Assembly: GCA_022510765.1 (NCBI GenBank)
Contig: JAFLSU010000015.1
Location: forward strand, 1-39,287
Direction: 5' to 3'
DNA: 39,287 bases
From: Christensenellaceae bacterium
GTDB taxonomy: Bacteria; Bacillota; Clostridia; Christensenellales; CAG-138
Part shown: positions 7,342 to 16,762 of the stretch, in pieces
Numbering within the stretch: position 1 is the stretch's first letter
Layout of the letters: each line of letters begins with the position of its first letter
Program-made: the position numbers and the translations under genes
The notes under the pieces: model-generated
Databases searched by the model: none
Told to the model about the DNA's origin: nothing
Seen by the model: the letters and a program-made list of their open reading frames with translations, nothing else

Positions 7342-8412
7342 TTACTCCTCTCCCGCAAGCTGCCTTGTGCGCTCGGCAAGGATGAGTCCCTCGATGATCT
7401 CATCCATATCCCCATCGATGAACTGGGGCAGCTTATACAGCGTCATGCCGATGCGGTGATCGGTCACGCGCCCCTGCGGGAAATTATACGTCCTAATGCG
7501 TTCGCTGCGGTCGCCCGAGCCGACTTGGCTCTTCCTCGCGGATGCTTCCTTCGCCGCCGCTTCGGAACGGTACATCTCATAAAGGCGGCTCTTCAGCACC
7601 TTCATTGCCTGCTCCTTATTGCGCCCCTGGCTACGTTCATCCTGGCTTTGAACCACGAGCCCCGTCGGCAGGTGGGTGATGCGTATCGCGCTCTCGGTCT
7701 TGTTGACATGCTGTCCGCCCGCGCCGCTCGAACGGTAGGTGTCGATGCGCAGATCGTTCATGTTTATCTCGACATCAACGTCCTCAGCCTCGGGCAGCAC
7801 CGCGACGGTCGCCGCGCTCGTATGTATGCGCCCCTGCGTCTCGGTCTCCGGAACGCGCTGAACCCTGTGAACGCCGCTTTCGAACTTCATGCGGGAATAG
7901 GCTCCGCGCCCATTGAGGCTGAAAACGGCCTCCTTAACGCCGCCCATCTCCGTTTCGTTGAGGTCGATAAGCTCGCATTTGAAATTATGCCGCTCGGCAT
8001 ACCGCTGGTACATGCGCATAAGCACCGCCCCGAACAGAGCTGCCTCATCGCCGCCCGTTCCTGCGCGGATTTCGATTATGACGTTTCTGTCATCGTTTTT
8101 ATCCCTTGGCAGCAGCAGTATCTTCAAATTTTCAAGCTGCTTGTCAGCCCTCTCCGAAAGCTCTTTTAATTCCTCCTCGACCAGCTCCTTCATGTCGCGG
8201 TCGATATTATGGTCGGAGAGCATGGCCTTGCAGTCCTCGATGCCCGCCTCCGTTTCCGTATACTCATCGTATGCGGCGATTATCCCCTCAAGCTGGGAAT
8301 GTTCCTTGATGAGCTCCCGCCATTTTGCCTGGTCGGCGATTACAGCGGGGTCGCTTAGCTGTTCCCCGAGGGAATCAAAATGTTGTTTCATCTGCTTAAG
8401 TCTTGCAAGCAT
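7342..8412 (-). CDS. prfA: Peptide chain release factor 1
   Basis: Terminates translation at UAA and UAG. The 356-residue length is typical. The stop-recognition tripeptide is PET (the PxT type that defines RF1) in [14 protein letters not shown], and the peptidyl-tRNA hydrolysis loop carries GGQ in [15 protein letters not shown]. Its GGQ glutamine would be methylated by PrmC, encoded just upstream on the same strand. The start ATG follows GGAG by 10 bases, and that ribosome site is contributed by the last unit of the 75-bp tandem repeat lying between prmC and prfA. Confidence 0.97.
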   Translation of the reverse strand: MLARLKQMKQHFDSLGEQLSDPAVIADQAKWRELIKEHSQLEGIIAAYDEYTETEAGIEDCKAMLSDHNIDRDMKELVEEELKELSERADKQLENLKILLLPRDKNDDRNVIIEIRAGTGGDEAALFGAVLMRMYQRYAERHNFKCELIDLNETEMGGVKEAVFSLNGRGAYSRMKFESGVHRVQRVPETETQGRIHTSAATVAVLPEAEDVDVEINMNDLRIDTYRSSGAGGQHVNKTESAIRITHLPTGLVVQSQDERSQGRNKEQAMKVLKSRLYEMYRSEAAAKEASARKSQVGSGDRSERIRTYNFPQGRVTDHRIGMTLYKLPQFIDGDMDEIIEGLILAERTRQLAGEE

Positions 8413-8416
8413 TTTT

Positions 8417-8638
8417 TTCTAACTCCGATTGGATTTTTTTCTTCGTCATAGTCCATTCCGTATGTTACTCTGGTGGAAGTAAACTATTTTTTCTAACTCC
8501 GTCCATGTTACTTCCTTCGTCGTAGTTTATTCCGTGTGCTACTCCGTTGGAGTAAGCTATCTTCCTTCTAACTCCGATTGAGTATTTTTCTTCGTCATAG
8601 TTTATTCCGTATGCTGCTCCGTTGGTTACGTTTCCACC
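8417..8638. repeat. Three tandem 75-bp repeats between prmC and prfA
   Basis: Units start with TTCTAACTCCG at 8417, 8491 and 8566 (periods 74 and 75 bp). Each contains CTTCGTCRTAGTYYATTCCG. The last unit runs into the prmC stop codon (8626-8628) and the first carries the prfA ribosome site. On the minus strand the two upstream units translate in phase with similar peptides around YGINYDEE and IGVR, with no start codon; the third unit is out of frame by one base. This stretch (8413-8625) holds no other gene that I can see. Confidence 0.8.
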
Positions 8639-9459
8639 AGCACGACCCGCTCATTGCCCCCAAGATCGCGAAGCATGTTTATTTTACCGCAATCAGCGAA
8701 TAATTTCGTCACATCTGCTCCTTGGTCATAGTCTATCTCAAGTATGAGCGCACCCCCTGCGTTTAAGTGCGGGCGGAAGGTATCGTGTATCCTTCTATAA
8801 AAGCTAAGTCCGTCCTCCCCGCCGTCGAGCGCAAGCGCAGGCTCGAAACGCACTTCCTCCTGCAAATTTTGCATTATATCGCTTGCGATATAGGGCGGGT
8901 TGGCTGTTATGAGGTCGAAGCTTCCCGTTATCCCGTCAAAGAGGTCGCTTTGGACGATGGTGCAGCCCACGGAATTGAGCTTTGCGTTCTCACCCGCCGT
9001 TTCGATGCATACGGAGCTGATGTCAGCGAGGGTCGCATGTATACCGCACCTGTTTGCAAGCGCGATGCCGATGCAGCCGGAGCCTGTGCATATGTCGAGC
9101 AGGGTTCTATATCCATTCCTGCGGATGAGCGTTTCGGCCGCTTCGCAGAGCGTTTCGGTATCGGGTCGCGGTATAAGCACCCCCGGACGCACGCGGAACG
9201 GCAGTCCCATGAACTCCCATTCGCCCAGTATGTATTGAAGCGGCTCACGCTTGATTCGCCTTTGTATGCAGTCTTCAAGCGTCTTTGCCTGCTCCTCGCT
9301 AAGTATCCTCCGGTAATCCGTAGGTCTAAGTCTTGAAAGCCCCAGTGCGAACGCAACGAGCTGCTTTGCGTCAAACGTGGCATCGTCTATTCCCGCCTCC
9401 GAAAGCATTTCCCCTGCCTTAATCACTCCGCATCGGGCGGTGGAGCCTAAAAAGTTCAC
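8626..9459 (-). CDS. prmC: Release factor N5-glutamine methyltransferase
   Basis: Methylates the Gln of the GGQ motif in RF1 and RF2 with S-adenosylmethionine. The 277-residue protein has an N-terminal helical domain and a Rossmann methyltransferase with the SAM loop DICTGSGCIGIALA near residue 120 and the substrate-binding NPPY motif near 186 (ANPPYIAS). The start is GTG at 9459, overlapping the stop of the upstream DUF1385 gene by 3 bases, with AAAGGAG directly abutting it. This suggests translational coupling; an internal ATG at residue 18 is an alternative. Confidence 0.93.
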   Translation of the reverse strand: MNFLGSTARCGVIKAGEMLSEAGIDDATFDAKQLVAFALGLSRLRPTDYRRILSEEQAKTLEDCIQRRIKREPLQYILGEWEFMGLPFRVRPGVLIPRPDTETLCEAAETLIRRNGYRTLLDICTGSGCIGIALANRCGIHATLADISSVCIETAGENAKLNSVGCTIVQSDLFDGITGSFDLITANPPYIASDIMQNLQEEVRFEPALALDGGEDGLSFYRRIHDTFRPHLNAGGALILEIDYDQGADVTKLFADCGKINMLRDLGGNERVVLVET

Positions 9460-10517
9460 TCCTTTACCTCAGCAGAAACCTGTTCTGCATCAGAATCCTT
9501 TTCGGCTTCCGTACCCTGCTCGGGTTCGGCTTCGCTTTCATTCAGTTTGCTGTTATAGTATTCGCAGCTTCGTTCGCCCATCGCTATATAGAATGCCGCC
9601 ATCGCGACCTCTATCATGTCCGCCGTCGGCTCCTTTGTGGTTATGAGCTGCAAGCCCATGCCTGGCGCGCGAACTATCTTGGTAAACCAATTATCATGCT
9701 TCGCCGCGCCGCGCAGAACCTCATAGCTGATGCCCGCGATCAGCGGCAGAAAGATTATTCTGATTCCGAATCTGAAAAGGAACGCAAGCACATTGTTTTC
9801 GATATTGAAATTGAGTACATACTGCATGACGACATCGATGCAGGTCAGCACCAGTATCGAAATCGCCATCACGAGGAATAGATAGTTCGTTCCGCAGCGG
9901 GGATGCAACCTAGTATGCTTCATCGCGTTTTCGGGCGTAAGCTCATCCTCCGCCTCGTAGCACGCTATGGTCTTATGCTCCGCGCCGTGGTACATGAACA
10001 GACGCTTCATCTCCTTTATCGATGAGCAGGCGAACAGGTAGCCAATGTATATGCCCACGCGCAGCACGCCCTCGACGAGCGAACGCCAGAGGCTCTTTCC
10101 CTCACCAAAGATGAGCGAGGATATGAGCTGGGGCAGGAACAGGAACAGTCCTATCGCGAGCGCGATGCCCAGCACGAACGCAACGCCAATCACGACATCC
10201 TCGATATTCTTTCCGAAGGCCTTTGCAAGCCATTTTTTAAACTTTGTCGGCTCCTCATCGGCAAACATATCCTCTCCGTACATGTTTGCGGAATCGGTGG
10301 TGGTCTTTATGCCCGTTGAGAGCGATTCCACGAACGCAACACACCCGCGCACGATGGGAAGCCCCCAAAACGTGCCTTTCTGTGCCTTGGAACGCTGCTT
10401 TTTGTAACTCGTTACAATCTTTCCGTCGGCTCTGCGCACCGCCATGGCGATGCCCTCGTCGGATTTCATCATAACGCCTTCCATGACGGCCTGACCGCCG
10501 ACGGCGCATTTTCTCAT
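9456..10517 (-). CDS. DUF1385 (YqhQ-like) membrane protein
   Basis: Carries the family hallmark GGQAVMEGVMMKS at the N-terminus, followed by four or more hydrophobic segments (about residues 105-135, 150-170, 210-235 and 245-265) and the conserved MYHGAEHKTIACYEAEDELTPEN and HPRCGTNYLFLV blocks. Function is unknown in the family; it is frequently found beside prmC-prfA in Clostridia, as here. The C-terminal 30 residues are a Glu/Ala-rich acidic tail. The ATG at 10517 is preferred to the one at 10523, since GGAG lies 9 bases before the former and only 3 before the latter. Confidence 0.9.
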   Translation of the reverse strand: MRKCAVGGQAVMEGVMMKSDEGIAMAVRRADGKIVTSYKKQRSKAQKGTFWGLPIVRGCVAFVESLSTGIKTTTDSANMYGEDMFADEEPTKFKKWLAKAFGKNIEDVVIGVAFVLGIALAIGLFLFLPQLISSLIFGEGKSLWRSLVEGVLRVGIYIGYLFACSSIKEMKRLFMYHGAEHKTIACYEAEDELTPENAMKHTRLHPRCGTNYLFLVMAISILVLTCIDVVMQYVLNFNIENNVLAFLFRFGIRIIFLPLIAGISYEVLRGAAKHDNWFTKIVRAPGMGLQLITTKEPTADMIEVAMAAFYIAMGERSCEYYNSKLNESEAEPEQGTEAEKDSDAEQVSAEVKE

Positions 10518-10605
10518 AAGCATTATCTCCCTATACTAATGCATATTAGTATTAAATTCTTTTTCAATTCTTGTGGTTTGCGTGGTAATGGTCTATTCCA
10601 CGTGT

Positions 10606-10670
10606 GGCATTGCCATATTTGGCAATGCCGATGTCAACCCATTGCGCTTTGCGCAATGGCTAAGCCATTG
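10606..10670. repeat. String of three hairpins at the cysS 3' end
   Basis: GGCATTGCC (10606-10614) pairs with 10621-10629. CCATTGCGC (10639-10647) pairs with 10651-10659 around TTT. CAATGGC (10654-10660) pairs with GCCATTG (10664-10670) around TAA. The second and third are mutually exclusive because they share CAATGG. All use ATTGC/CAATG cores. The third includes the cysS stop. Confidence 0.65.
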
Positions 10671-12066
10671 ACCACGTAGTCCCCTCTTTCGTATCCTTCA
10701 GCACGATGCCCTTTAAGGCAAGCTCGTTTCGTATCTCGTCCGCGCGGGCATAGTTTTTGTTCTTTTTTGCCTCGATGCGCTCAAAAATCATGCCTTCAAC
10801 GTACTCCCGAAGTTCATCCGAATTCTCCTCTAATTTGCCCCCATTAAGCAGGTTCAGGCAGAACACCGTATCTAAATCGGCTATGATAGCGCGCTTGGTG
10901 GAACCGTTTAAATCGTCCTTTAATAGATCATAAAGCACCGTAAGCCCGAGCGAGGTATTCAGATCATTCCCGACGTTCTCTATGAAGCGTGCGCGGTAGC
11001 TTTCGAACGCGCCCATGTCAACTTCGCCATCGTCATTTATCGCCGCGATACGGTTTATCAGGCGGTCGTATGCTGCCACCGAATTATCAAGCGTTTCAAA
11101 GGTAAATTCGAGCGGCTTGCGATAATGGCTCTGCAAGCAGAACATTCGGTAAACGATGGGATCATAGCCCTTTTCACGCAGAACCGAAACGGTGAGGATA
11201 TTGCCCTTTGATTTACTCATCTTGCCCGAGCGGTCGTTCAGGTGCTGAACGTGGAACCAATGCCCGCACCATGGGTGGCCTATCGCCGCCTCGCTCTGCG
11301 CTATCTCGTTCGTATGGTGGGGGAAGATATTATCCACGCCCCCGCAATGCAGGTCGAGATATTCCCCAAGGTGCTTCATGCTGATGGCGGAGCATTCGAT
11401 GTGCCAGCCTGGGTAGCCAACGCCCCAGGGACTATCCCATTTCAGCTCCTGTGAGTCGAATTTGGACTTGGTGAACCAAAGCACGAAGTCGGATTTATTG
11501 CGTTTATTGCCGTCCTCATCGACATCGTCACGAACGCCAACGAGAAGATCATCGGAGGAATGTCCCGTAAGCGCGTAATAATCCTTGAGCTTGGAGGTAT
11601 CGAAGTATACATTTCCGCCCGCCTCGTAAGCAAAGCCGTTTTCAAACAGCCTTTCTATCAACGCTATGTATTCTGCTATGCAGTCGGTCGCGCGCTCGAT
11701 CACGTCCGGGGTCTTTATATTGAGCTGCCTGCAATCCTCGAAGAAAGCGTCCTCATAGAATTTTGCAAGCTCCATGACGGATTTTCCCTCTCTCTTTGCG
11801 CCAGCGACCATCTTGTCCTCGCCCGTATCGCCATCGCTTGCAAGATGCCCGACGTCGGTAATGTTCATGACCCTTTTGACATCGTAGCCCACGTATCCAA
11901 GGAATTTTTCAAGCACGTCCTCCATGATATATGAGCGCAGATTCCCGATATGCGCGAAATGATAAACCGTCGGGCCACAGGTGTACATCGACACCCTGCC
12001 CTCCTCGCGGGGACGGAATTCGTCCACGGTCTTTGTTAGCGTATTATAAAGATAAATCTTATCCAT
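10660..12066 (-). CDS. cysS: Cysteinyl-tRNA synthetase
   Basis: Charges tRNA-Cys with cysteine. The 468-residue class I synthetase has the zinc-ligand Cys in TCGPTVY near residue 30, the HIGH-type motif HIGN near 39, GWHIECSAISMKHLGEYLDLHCGGVDNIFPHH near 220 (zinc and active-site His and Cys), and KMSKSKGN near 280. A C-terminal anticodon-binding helix bundle ends in RADEIRNELALKGIVLKDTKEGTTW, a typical CysRS tail. The gene follows the EIIC-like gene by 27 bp on the same strand, so the two may share a transcript; no T-box leader is visible. Confidence 0.97.
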   Translation of the reverse strand: MDKIYLYNTLTKTVDEFRPREEGRVSMYTCGPTVYHFAHIGNLRSYIMEDVLEKFLGYVGYDVKRVMNITDVGHLASDGDTGEDKMVAGAKREGKSVMELAKFYEDAFFEDCRQLNIKTPDVIERATDCIAEYIALIERLFENGFAYEAGGNVYFDTSKLKDYYALTGHSSDDLLVGVRDDVDEDGNKRNKSDFVLWFTKSKFDSQELKWDSPWGVGYPGWHIECSAISMKHLGEYLDLHCGGVDNIFPHHTNEIAQSEAAIGHPWCGHWFHVQHLNDRSGKMSKSKGNILTVSVLREKGYDPIVYRMFCLQSHYRKPLEFTFETLDNSVAAYDRLINRIAAINDDGEVDMGAFESYRARFIENVGNDLNTSLGLTVLYDLLKDDLNGSTKRAIIADLDTVFCLNLLNGGKLEENSDELREYVEGMIFERIEAKKNKNYARADEIRNELALKGIVLKDTKEGTTWSMA

Positions 12067-12093
12067 ATTATAAATTTAACCTTTCTACCGAAA

Positions 12094-13191
12094 TCAGTCA
12101 AGCAGCATATCGCCCTGCTTTATCCAGCCTATCTTCCTCAGTATTTCGCTGAAAAGGAGTGAAAGCAGCGCGGGCGCAACGATGTGCAGCAGCAGCACTT
12201 TAAGAAGGATCACCCACCATTCGGTTCCAAGCTCGAGCATGGTGGTGAACGTGCCTATCTGACCAACGAACCCGCAGGTACCCATGCCGCCCGCGATGCC
12301 CATGTTCTTCATCTGAAAAATGGTCGTGCCGAGCGGCCCAAGGATCGCGCTTGCAAGCGTCGGAGGTATCAAAATCGCGGGGTGCCTGAGTATATTCGGA
12401 ACCTGAAGCATCGAAGTGCCGAGTCCCTGGGATACTACGCCGCCCCAACGGTTTTCACGAAAGCTCGAAACGGCAAACCCGACCATCTGGCAGGAACAGC
12501 CGATCGTAGCCGCGCCCGCCGCAAGCTGAATGCCGAGAAGCAGGTCGGGAGAATATGCGTTTCCCGCCGCATCGGTTGCAACGAAGATCATCGCCGCGAC
12601 CGCCGCACTCGATATGGGCGCGGTCAGGATAAGTCCCATGATGACGGAGATTATGATGCCCATGGGAATCGGGTTCAGGAACGTGGCTTTCCCTATGACT
12701 ACGCCTAGCCAGCGCATGAATGCGCCAAGCGGTTCGCCAAGGAGCAGCCCGACGATGCCGCCCGTAAGCAGGGAAACGATGGGTACGACAAGGATATCGA
12801 CCTTCGTCCTGCCCTCGACGAGCCTTCCGAACTCCACGCCAACGACTGCGGAAACATATGCTCCGACAGGTCCCGCGCCGCCCGCGCCGCTCGTATAGCC
12901 AATCGCGCCGACCACCGCCGCCGTACACAGCGTGAGCGGCTTTGCGCCAAGCCCTACGGCGATCGCTGCGCCTATCGCGCCGCCGATAACGAAGCCGTTC
13001 TGCGCGACCGCCACGATGGGCGAAAGGATGTCTGCAAGGAAGGGTATCCTCGCAAACTGCGCGAGGATGGTTCCCACAAGCAGGGAGGCGAACAGACCCT
13101 TTGCCATTGCGCCAAGTGCCTTGATAAAGTATCTGTCCGCATAATATTTTATGAATTCGCCGAAGCCACGGCGATCAGTCTTCTTTTCCAT
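12094..13191 (-). CDS. PTS EIIC-like integral membrane transporter
   Basis: The 365-residue, Gly/Ala-rich protein has about ten hydrophobic segments and resembles the PTS_EIIC_2 family, with repeated GGAIGAAIAVGLGAKPL and GGIVGLLLGEPLGAFM motifs. No EIIA or EIIB domain is fused and none is encoded nearby, so a phosphotransferase function is unproven; the substrate is unknown. The start ATG has no strong Shine-Dalgarno sequence. It lies between an Ig-like lipoprotein gene and cysS on the same strand. Confidence 0.8.
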   Translation of the reverse strand: MEKKTDRRGFGEFIKYYADRYFIKALGAMAKGLFASLLVGTILAQFARIPFLADILSPIVAVAQNGFVIGGAIGAAIAVGLGAKPLTLCTAAVVGAIGYTSGAGGAGPVGAYVSAVVGVEFGRLVEGRTKVDILVVPIVSLLTGGIVGLLLGEPLGAFMRWLGVVIGKATFLNPIPMGIIISVIMGLILTAPISSAAVAAMIFVATDAAGNAYSPDLLLGIQLAAGAATIGCSCQMVGFAVSSFRENRWGGVVSQGLGTSMLQVPNILRHPAILIPPTLASAILGPLGTTIFQMKNMGIAGGMGTCGFVGQIGTFTTMLELGTEWWVILLKVLLLHIVAPALLSLLFSEILRKIGWIKQGDMLLD

Positions 13192-13255
13192 TGTTTCGTT
13201 TTACCAGCAACGATTTATTATGTCCATCTAATTTGGAATCTGAGCATCGCTCCGA

Positions 13256-14107
13256 TTACCGCCTTATATCGTCAATCGTCGGTTCGTTATCATCGAAATC
13301 GAAAGCGGAGTTCGGTGCCTTGAGATCGCGACCCGCCATCGCCTTCTCCTGCGCTTCCTTTTTCGCGCCCTTGTCGGTCATCCTTCCGGTTGCGACCATG
13401 GCGGCAACAATTACGACTATCGCAACGCCAAAGATGATGTTCTTAATAAGCGAGTACCGTCCGTAGGCATCGACGGCAGCGATGATACCCGAACCTATCA
13501 GCAGCAGCGATACAACGATGCATGAGATGCGGACGACCATGCGATAATTTGCTTCCATGCCCTCTTTTATGAACTGTTCTTCATAAATCCTGCCCTTTCC
13601 GGTTATGCCCATGCCGATCGCATAGAGACCGATACCGAGCATGATTATGTCCCAAACGGTGAGCGAGCGGCGGACAACGGGGATGGTCGCATCGGCAGTC
13701 TTGCCCGAGATCTTTCCGGTTACGGTGATACGAACTTCGCCAATTTCGCTGCTCTGAACCCTGATATAGCCGTTTGAGTCAATTTCAAAGCTGTACTCGG
13801 ATTCATTAAGTTCAACGGCCTCGTCATTCACATATTTATACGCGGTGACGGTGACATCCATATCCTCCGCCGTCATTGCGGAGCTAGCTCCCGCAAACTG
13901 CGCGTAAGCGATGGGACTGAGCATGTTGACCGAAAGCACGGATGCCTTCTGAAGCACGATTTCCTGCAATTCCTCGGAACCGATGTTTGGGTCGGCGGTA
14001 GGAGCCGTGTTCTCCGTGCCGCCGTAGGGCATACATGCTGTTAAGAGCAGCAGGACAAGTGTCATCAGAGCCGCAAAAGCTATGAATCTGATACCTGTTT
14101 TTTTCAT
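13256..14107 (-). CDS. Lipoprotein with Ig-like domain and C-terminal membrane helices
   Basis: The 283-residue protein begins with a lipoprotein signal (FIAFAALMTLVLLLLTAC, lipid Cys about residue 25), then a segment of about 110 residues with beta-strand pattern and the run DVTVTAYKYVNDEAVELNE followed by EIGEVRITVTGKISGKTA, resembling a bacterial Ig-like (BIG) fold. Two or three transmembrane helices follow (about 155-175, 195-220, 228-250), and a charged cytoplasmic tail ends in DDNEPTIDDIRR. The ATG at 14107 follows GGAGGAAAACAGA. The mix of lipid anchor and membrane helices is unusual; function unknown. Confidence 0.75.
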   Translation of the reverse strand: MKKTGIRFIAFAALMTLVLLLLTACMPYGGTENTAPTADPNIGSEELQEIVLQKASVLSVNMLSPIAYAQFAGASSAMTAEDMDVTVTAYKYVNDEAVELNESEYSFEIDSNGYIRVQSSEIGEVRITVTGKISGKTADATIPVVRRSLTVWDIIMLGIGLYAIGMGITGKGRIYEEQFIKEGMEANYRMVVRISCIVVSLLLIGSGIIAAVDAYGRYSLIKNIIFGVAIVVIVAAMVATGRMTDKGAKKEAQEKAMAGRDLKAPNSAFDFDDNEPTIDDIRR

Positions 14108-14196
14108 TCTGTTTTCCTCCGTTGTCGTCAGGGGCAAGCCCCGTATGTTTTTATATATCGCATATGCATAAACTACATACACGGTTCATTCATTTA

Positions 14197-15708
14197 TCAT
14201 TGATTGCTTTCAACAAGGTTCATAAACTCTTGTCTCACTCCAAGCGCATGGCAGATTGTCAGCGCATCTCTCGGCGGGTTCGCATCCGAAGAGGCTGGAT
14301 ACAATCCGTAATCCATAAACCTTTCAAGCACACGCGCTTTTCCTTCGCCGCCGCCCGAGAGCGCAGCGGAAAGCGCGTCCCTATCGGCGTTCCGAAGCCC
14401 CATCACCTGATAGTGCATGGCGGCAAACTTCGCCACATCGTCAAAATGCGTTGTTATCAGTGCAATGGTATGCGCATCCCGGTTAAAATAGCGCACCGCC
14501 GCACGCACGAGCGCAGCACCCTCATGGGGGTTGGTTCCACGCGCGAATTCATCAAGCAGCACAAGCGAAAGCCCCTTTTCCTCGCACGAGCGCAAAATCC
14601 TATCGAATTGCACCATCTCTCCGCCGAAGCTCGAAAGCCCGCCCTGGCTATCCTCCATGTCCTCCGAGATGAGGTGAATGTCCGAAAAATGCGGGATCGT
14701 TGCCTCCTCACAGAACACCGGCAAGCCGCAGAGCGCAAGGTAAACATTGAGCGCAAGCGCCTTTACCGCAACGGATTTTCCGCCCATGTTCGCGCCCGTG
14801 ATCACCGCAGAGCCGGTATTGAGCATGATATCCACCGGCGTAAAGCTGCGTCCCTTTTCGTTTAGCGCCGCCGCCACCTGCGGGTTCACCATTGCTTTTA
14901 GGGATAGTTCGCTCGAAATAGCCAAAACTTTCGGTATGCTGCCGCCGTATTTTACAAGCAGCCTTGTCTTTGCCATCGCAAAATCGAGCTTCGCGATGCC
15001 CGATATGGTCACGAGGATGCTTTCCGCGTAGCTTCCTAAACGCCGCGTCATGTCCGCTCGAAGCCTTGCTTCCTCGGCTTCCTCCCTTGCGATCAGCAAT
15101 GTGCGCTCCGCAATTAGCCCATCCTTTTCCCCTGCGTTCGCGTTTCTCAGCGCAAGATCGACCCTCCTTCGCTCGGCTCTGATGTGCGCTATCTCCTCCG
15201 AGCAACGATCACTTATGCGGAAGATGAGCGCACGCATGCCGTCTGGGTCGATTATATCCAACGCTTCTGTAAAAGCGTTGATTTCAATTCCATAAAGACC
15301 GCCCGGGCATAGCTGACGATAGCAGGGAACGAGGGTTTCCAAGCGGATGAGGAAGCGTTTCAGCTCAAAAAGCTCTACATCGCCAAGCTCAACCCCTTCG
15401 CTGCGCTCGGAACTTGAGCTTCGTGCAGCATCGGTGCTGAGCTTAAATTCAACGCTTTTTTCTACCGAGCGGCGGACATCCTTTAGCTGCATCAACGCGC
15501 GCTCGGTTCGGACGAACGCCTCACTTCTTTCATTGAGCGCAAGCGCGAGCTTGCGGACGTGCTCAAGCTCTTGAGTCAGCTCATCATGCTCGCTTTCGGA
15601 ATAAAAATGCGGCTTTCGGGCAAGCTCCGCTCCGTAGGGAGAGCATGGTTCCAACAGATTAAAGACATATGAAGCGCCTATGCTGTCAAGCTGCCTATTG
15701 CTGAGCAT
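14197..15708 (-). CDS. MutS-like ATPase, KamC-type aminomutase reactivase homologue
   Basis: The 503-residue protein lacks the N-terminal mismatch-binding domain of MutS and keeps a helical core plus the MutS C-terminal ATPase. The Walker A GANMGGKS is at residues 305-312 and the Walker B LVLLDEFARGTNP about 95 residues on, with LITTHFDD near 445. This arrangement fits KamC proteins, described together with KamB as a reactivase for lysine 5,6-aminomutase. It overlaps the KamB-like gene upstream by 14 bp, and the ATG at 15708 follows GGAGG. No aminomutase gene is in the window, so the client is unknown. A generic MutS2-like role is an alternative, but no Smr domain is present. Confidence 0.65.
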   Translation of the reverse strand: MLSNRQLDSIGASYVFNLLEPCSPYGAELARKPHFYSESEHDELTQELEHVRKLALALNERSEAFVRTERALMQLKDVRRSVEKSVEFKLSTDAARSSSSERSEGVELGDVELFELKRFLIRLETLVPCYRQLCPGGLYGIEINAFTEALDIIDPDGMRALIFRISDRCSEEIAHIRAERRRVDLALRNANAGEKDGLIAERTLLIAREEAEEARLRADMTRRLGSYAESILVTISGIAKLDFAMAKTRLLVKYGGSIPKVLAISSELSLKAMVNPQVAAALNEKGRSFTPVDIMLNTGSAVITGANMGGKSVAVKALALNVYLALCGLPVFCEEATIPHFSDIHLISEDMEDSQGGLSSFGGEMVQFDRILRSCEEKGLSLVLLDEFARGTNPHEGAALVRAAVRYFNRDAHTIALITTHFDDVAKFAAMHYQVMGLRNADRDALSAALSGGGEGKARVLERFMDYGLYPASSDANPPRDALTICHALGVRQEFMNLVESNQ

Positions 15709-16762
15709 CCGTTTCCTCCAACCCCTCAAATTCCTTCGAAAGCACATTCACAACGGGTACCCCTGCCGGAATACGCGCCCGAACCGCCTTCATGAATGCG
15801 TCCTTATCATAATGATTGCCATAGGCAGAAAACGGATTGACCGTGACCGCAAGCAATCGTGTCGTGTTTAATACTGTAAACCCTGCTCCTATGCGTCCGA
15901 GCTTTTCGGCATTCTGCCTTGAGAGCAGGAGCCTGCTCCCATCCTCGCAGACTATTTCTATGCCGTTCAGCGCACGGCCCGCCGCCATAAGCGCGGAGGC
16001 GATGGCATCCGTAATGCCGCCCCTTATAAAAACCGCTTTAACGCCGCCCTTGCGCACCGCATCGACAACGTCCTGCATATCCGCGCAGGCTTCCGTTCGG
16101 CAGTCCCGATACACCGATAGCTTGCTTGTTACGCTACCAAAAGGCAGTTCCGTTCGCGGCAGACTCATAAGCCTTGCTGCATACGCCGTATCCTCAGCCG
16201 TTCTCAGCATATCGGGCGAATAGCTTGCTCCGGTGCAGAGTATCGTGCCTGAGCTTACCGTGGGAGCGGCAAGGGATTTGCGGCTCAACGCACCGTCAAG
16301 AATCACCCTTTTTGCTCCAAGCTCAAACAGCATATCGCGAACGCTCATGAGCTGTACCGTCATCGAAGGACCCGCAAGCTGTACAAAGCCGTCGCTCATC
16401 GCCCGAGCAAGGATTATCCTGCCCATGGGTGTAGAAATATCGTTGCCTGACCTCAGCGACATTTTGGGAATGCCCACGGACATTTCTGCAATGCCCACTA
16501 TTTCCCGGGAAATAGTCCCAAGATCCAACGCCTGCTCCGCAGTCGCGATAAGCGCACCGCGCCGAACGAATATCTCAGGCTTCTTTGTGTTGGTAACGAG
16601 GTCGCTGCGTTCACCGTCACGGCCTATGGAGGTAAGTCCCAGAATCTCACCCCGCTGCTCCGTCTCACGAATGATTTGGTTCAGAACGGTGGTCTTTCCA
16701 GCGTTTTTGCACATGCCGATTATCGAAACCGAGCTATACGGTTGTATGACAGGATATAGCAA
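15695..16762 (-). CDS. P-loop protein, KamB-type aminomutase reactivase homologue
   Basis: The 355-residue protein has an N-terminal nucleotide-binding P-loop GMCKNAGKTT (residues 16-25) and a second conserved block VILDGALSRKSLAAP near 165, consistent with KamB-type proteins. The likely start is TTG at 16762, 8 bases after GGAGG; the frame opens at 16777 with a TTG that is part of the ribosome site. It ends inside the KamC-like gene in another frame, so the two are translationally coupled and probably act as a complex. Assignment to KamB rests on gene pairing, P-loop and length; family-level identity needs a profile search. Confidence 0.6.
   Translation of the reverse strand: MLYPVIQPYSSVSIIGMCKNAGKTTVLNQIIRETEQRGEILGLTSIGRDGERSDLVTNTKKPEIFVRRGALIATAEQALDLGTISREIVGIAEMSVGIPKMSLRSGNDISTPMGRIILARAMSDGFVQLAGPSMTVQLMSVRDMLFELGAKRVILDGALSRKSLAAPTVSSGTILCTGASYSPDMLRTAEDTAYAARLMSLPRTELPFGSVTSKLSVYRDCRTEACADMQDVVDAVRKGGVKAVFIRGGITDAIASALMAAGRALNGIEIVCEDGSRLLLSRQNAEKLGRIGAGFTVLNTTRLLAVTVNPFSAYGNHYDKDAFMKAVRARIPAGVPVVNVLSKEFEGLEETDAQQ

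Noticed and set aside
10524..12066. T-box leader for cysS
   Set aside because: The upstream gene ends only 27 bp away and no T-box sequence is visible.
12094..13191. Complete sugar phosphotransferase system
   Set aside because: Only an EIIC-like membrane part is present; no EIIA, EIIB or sugar kinase lies nearby.
14197..15708. MutS2 or mismatch repair MutS
   Set aside because: No mismatch-binding N-terminal domain, no Smr domain, and the partner P-loop gene fits a KamBC-type pair better.
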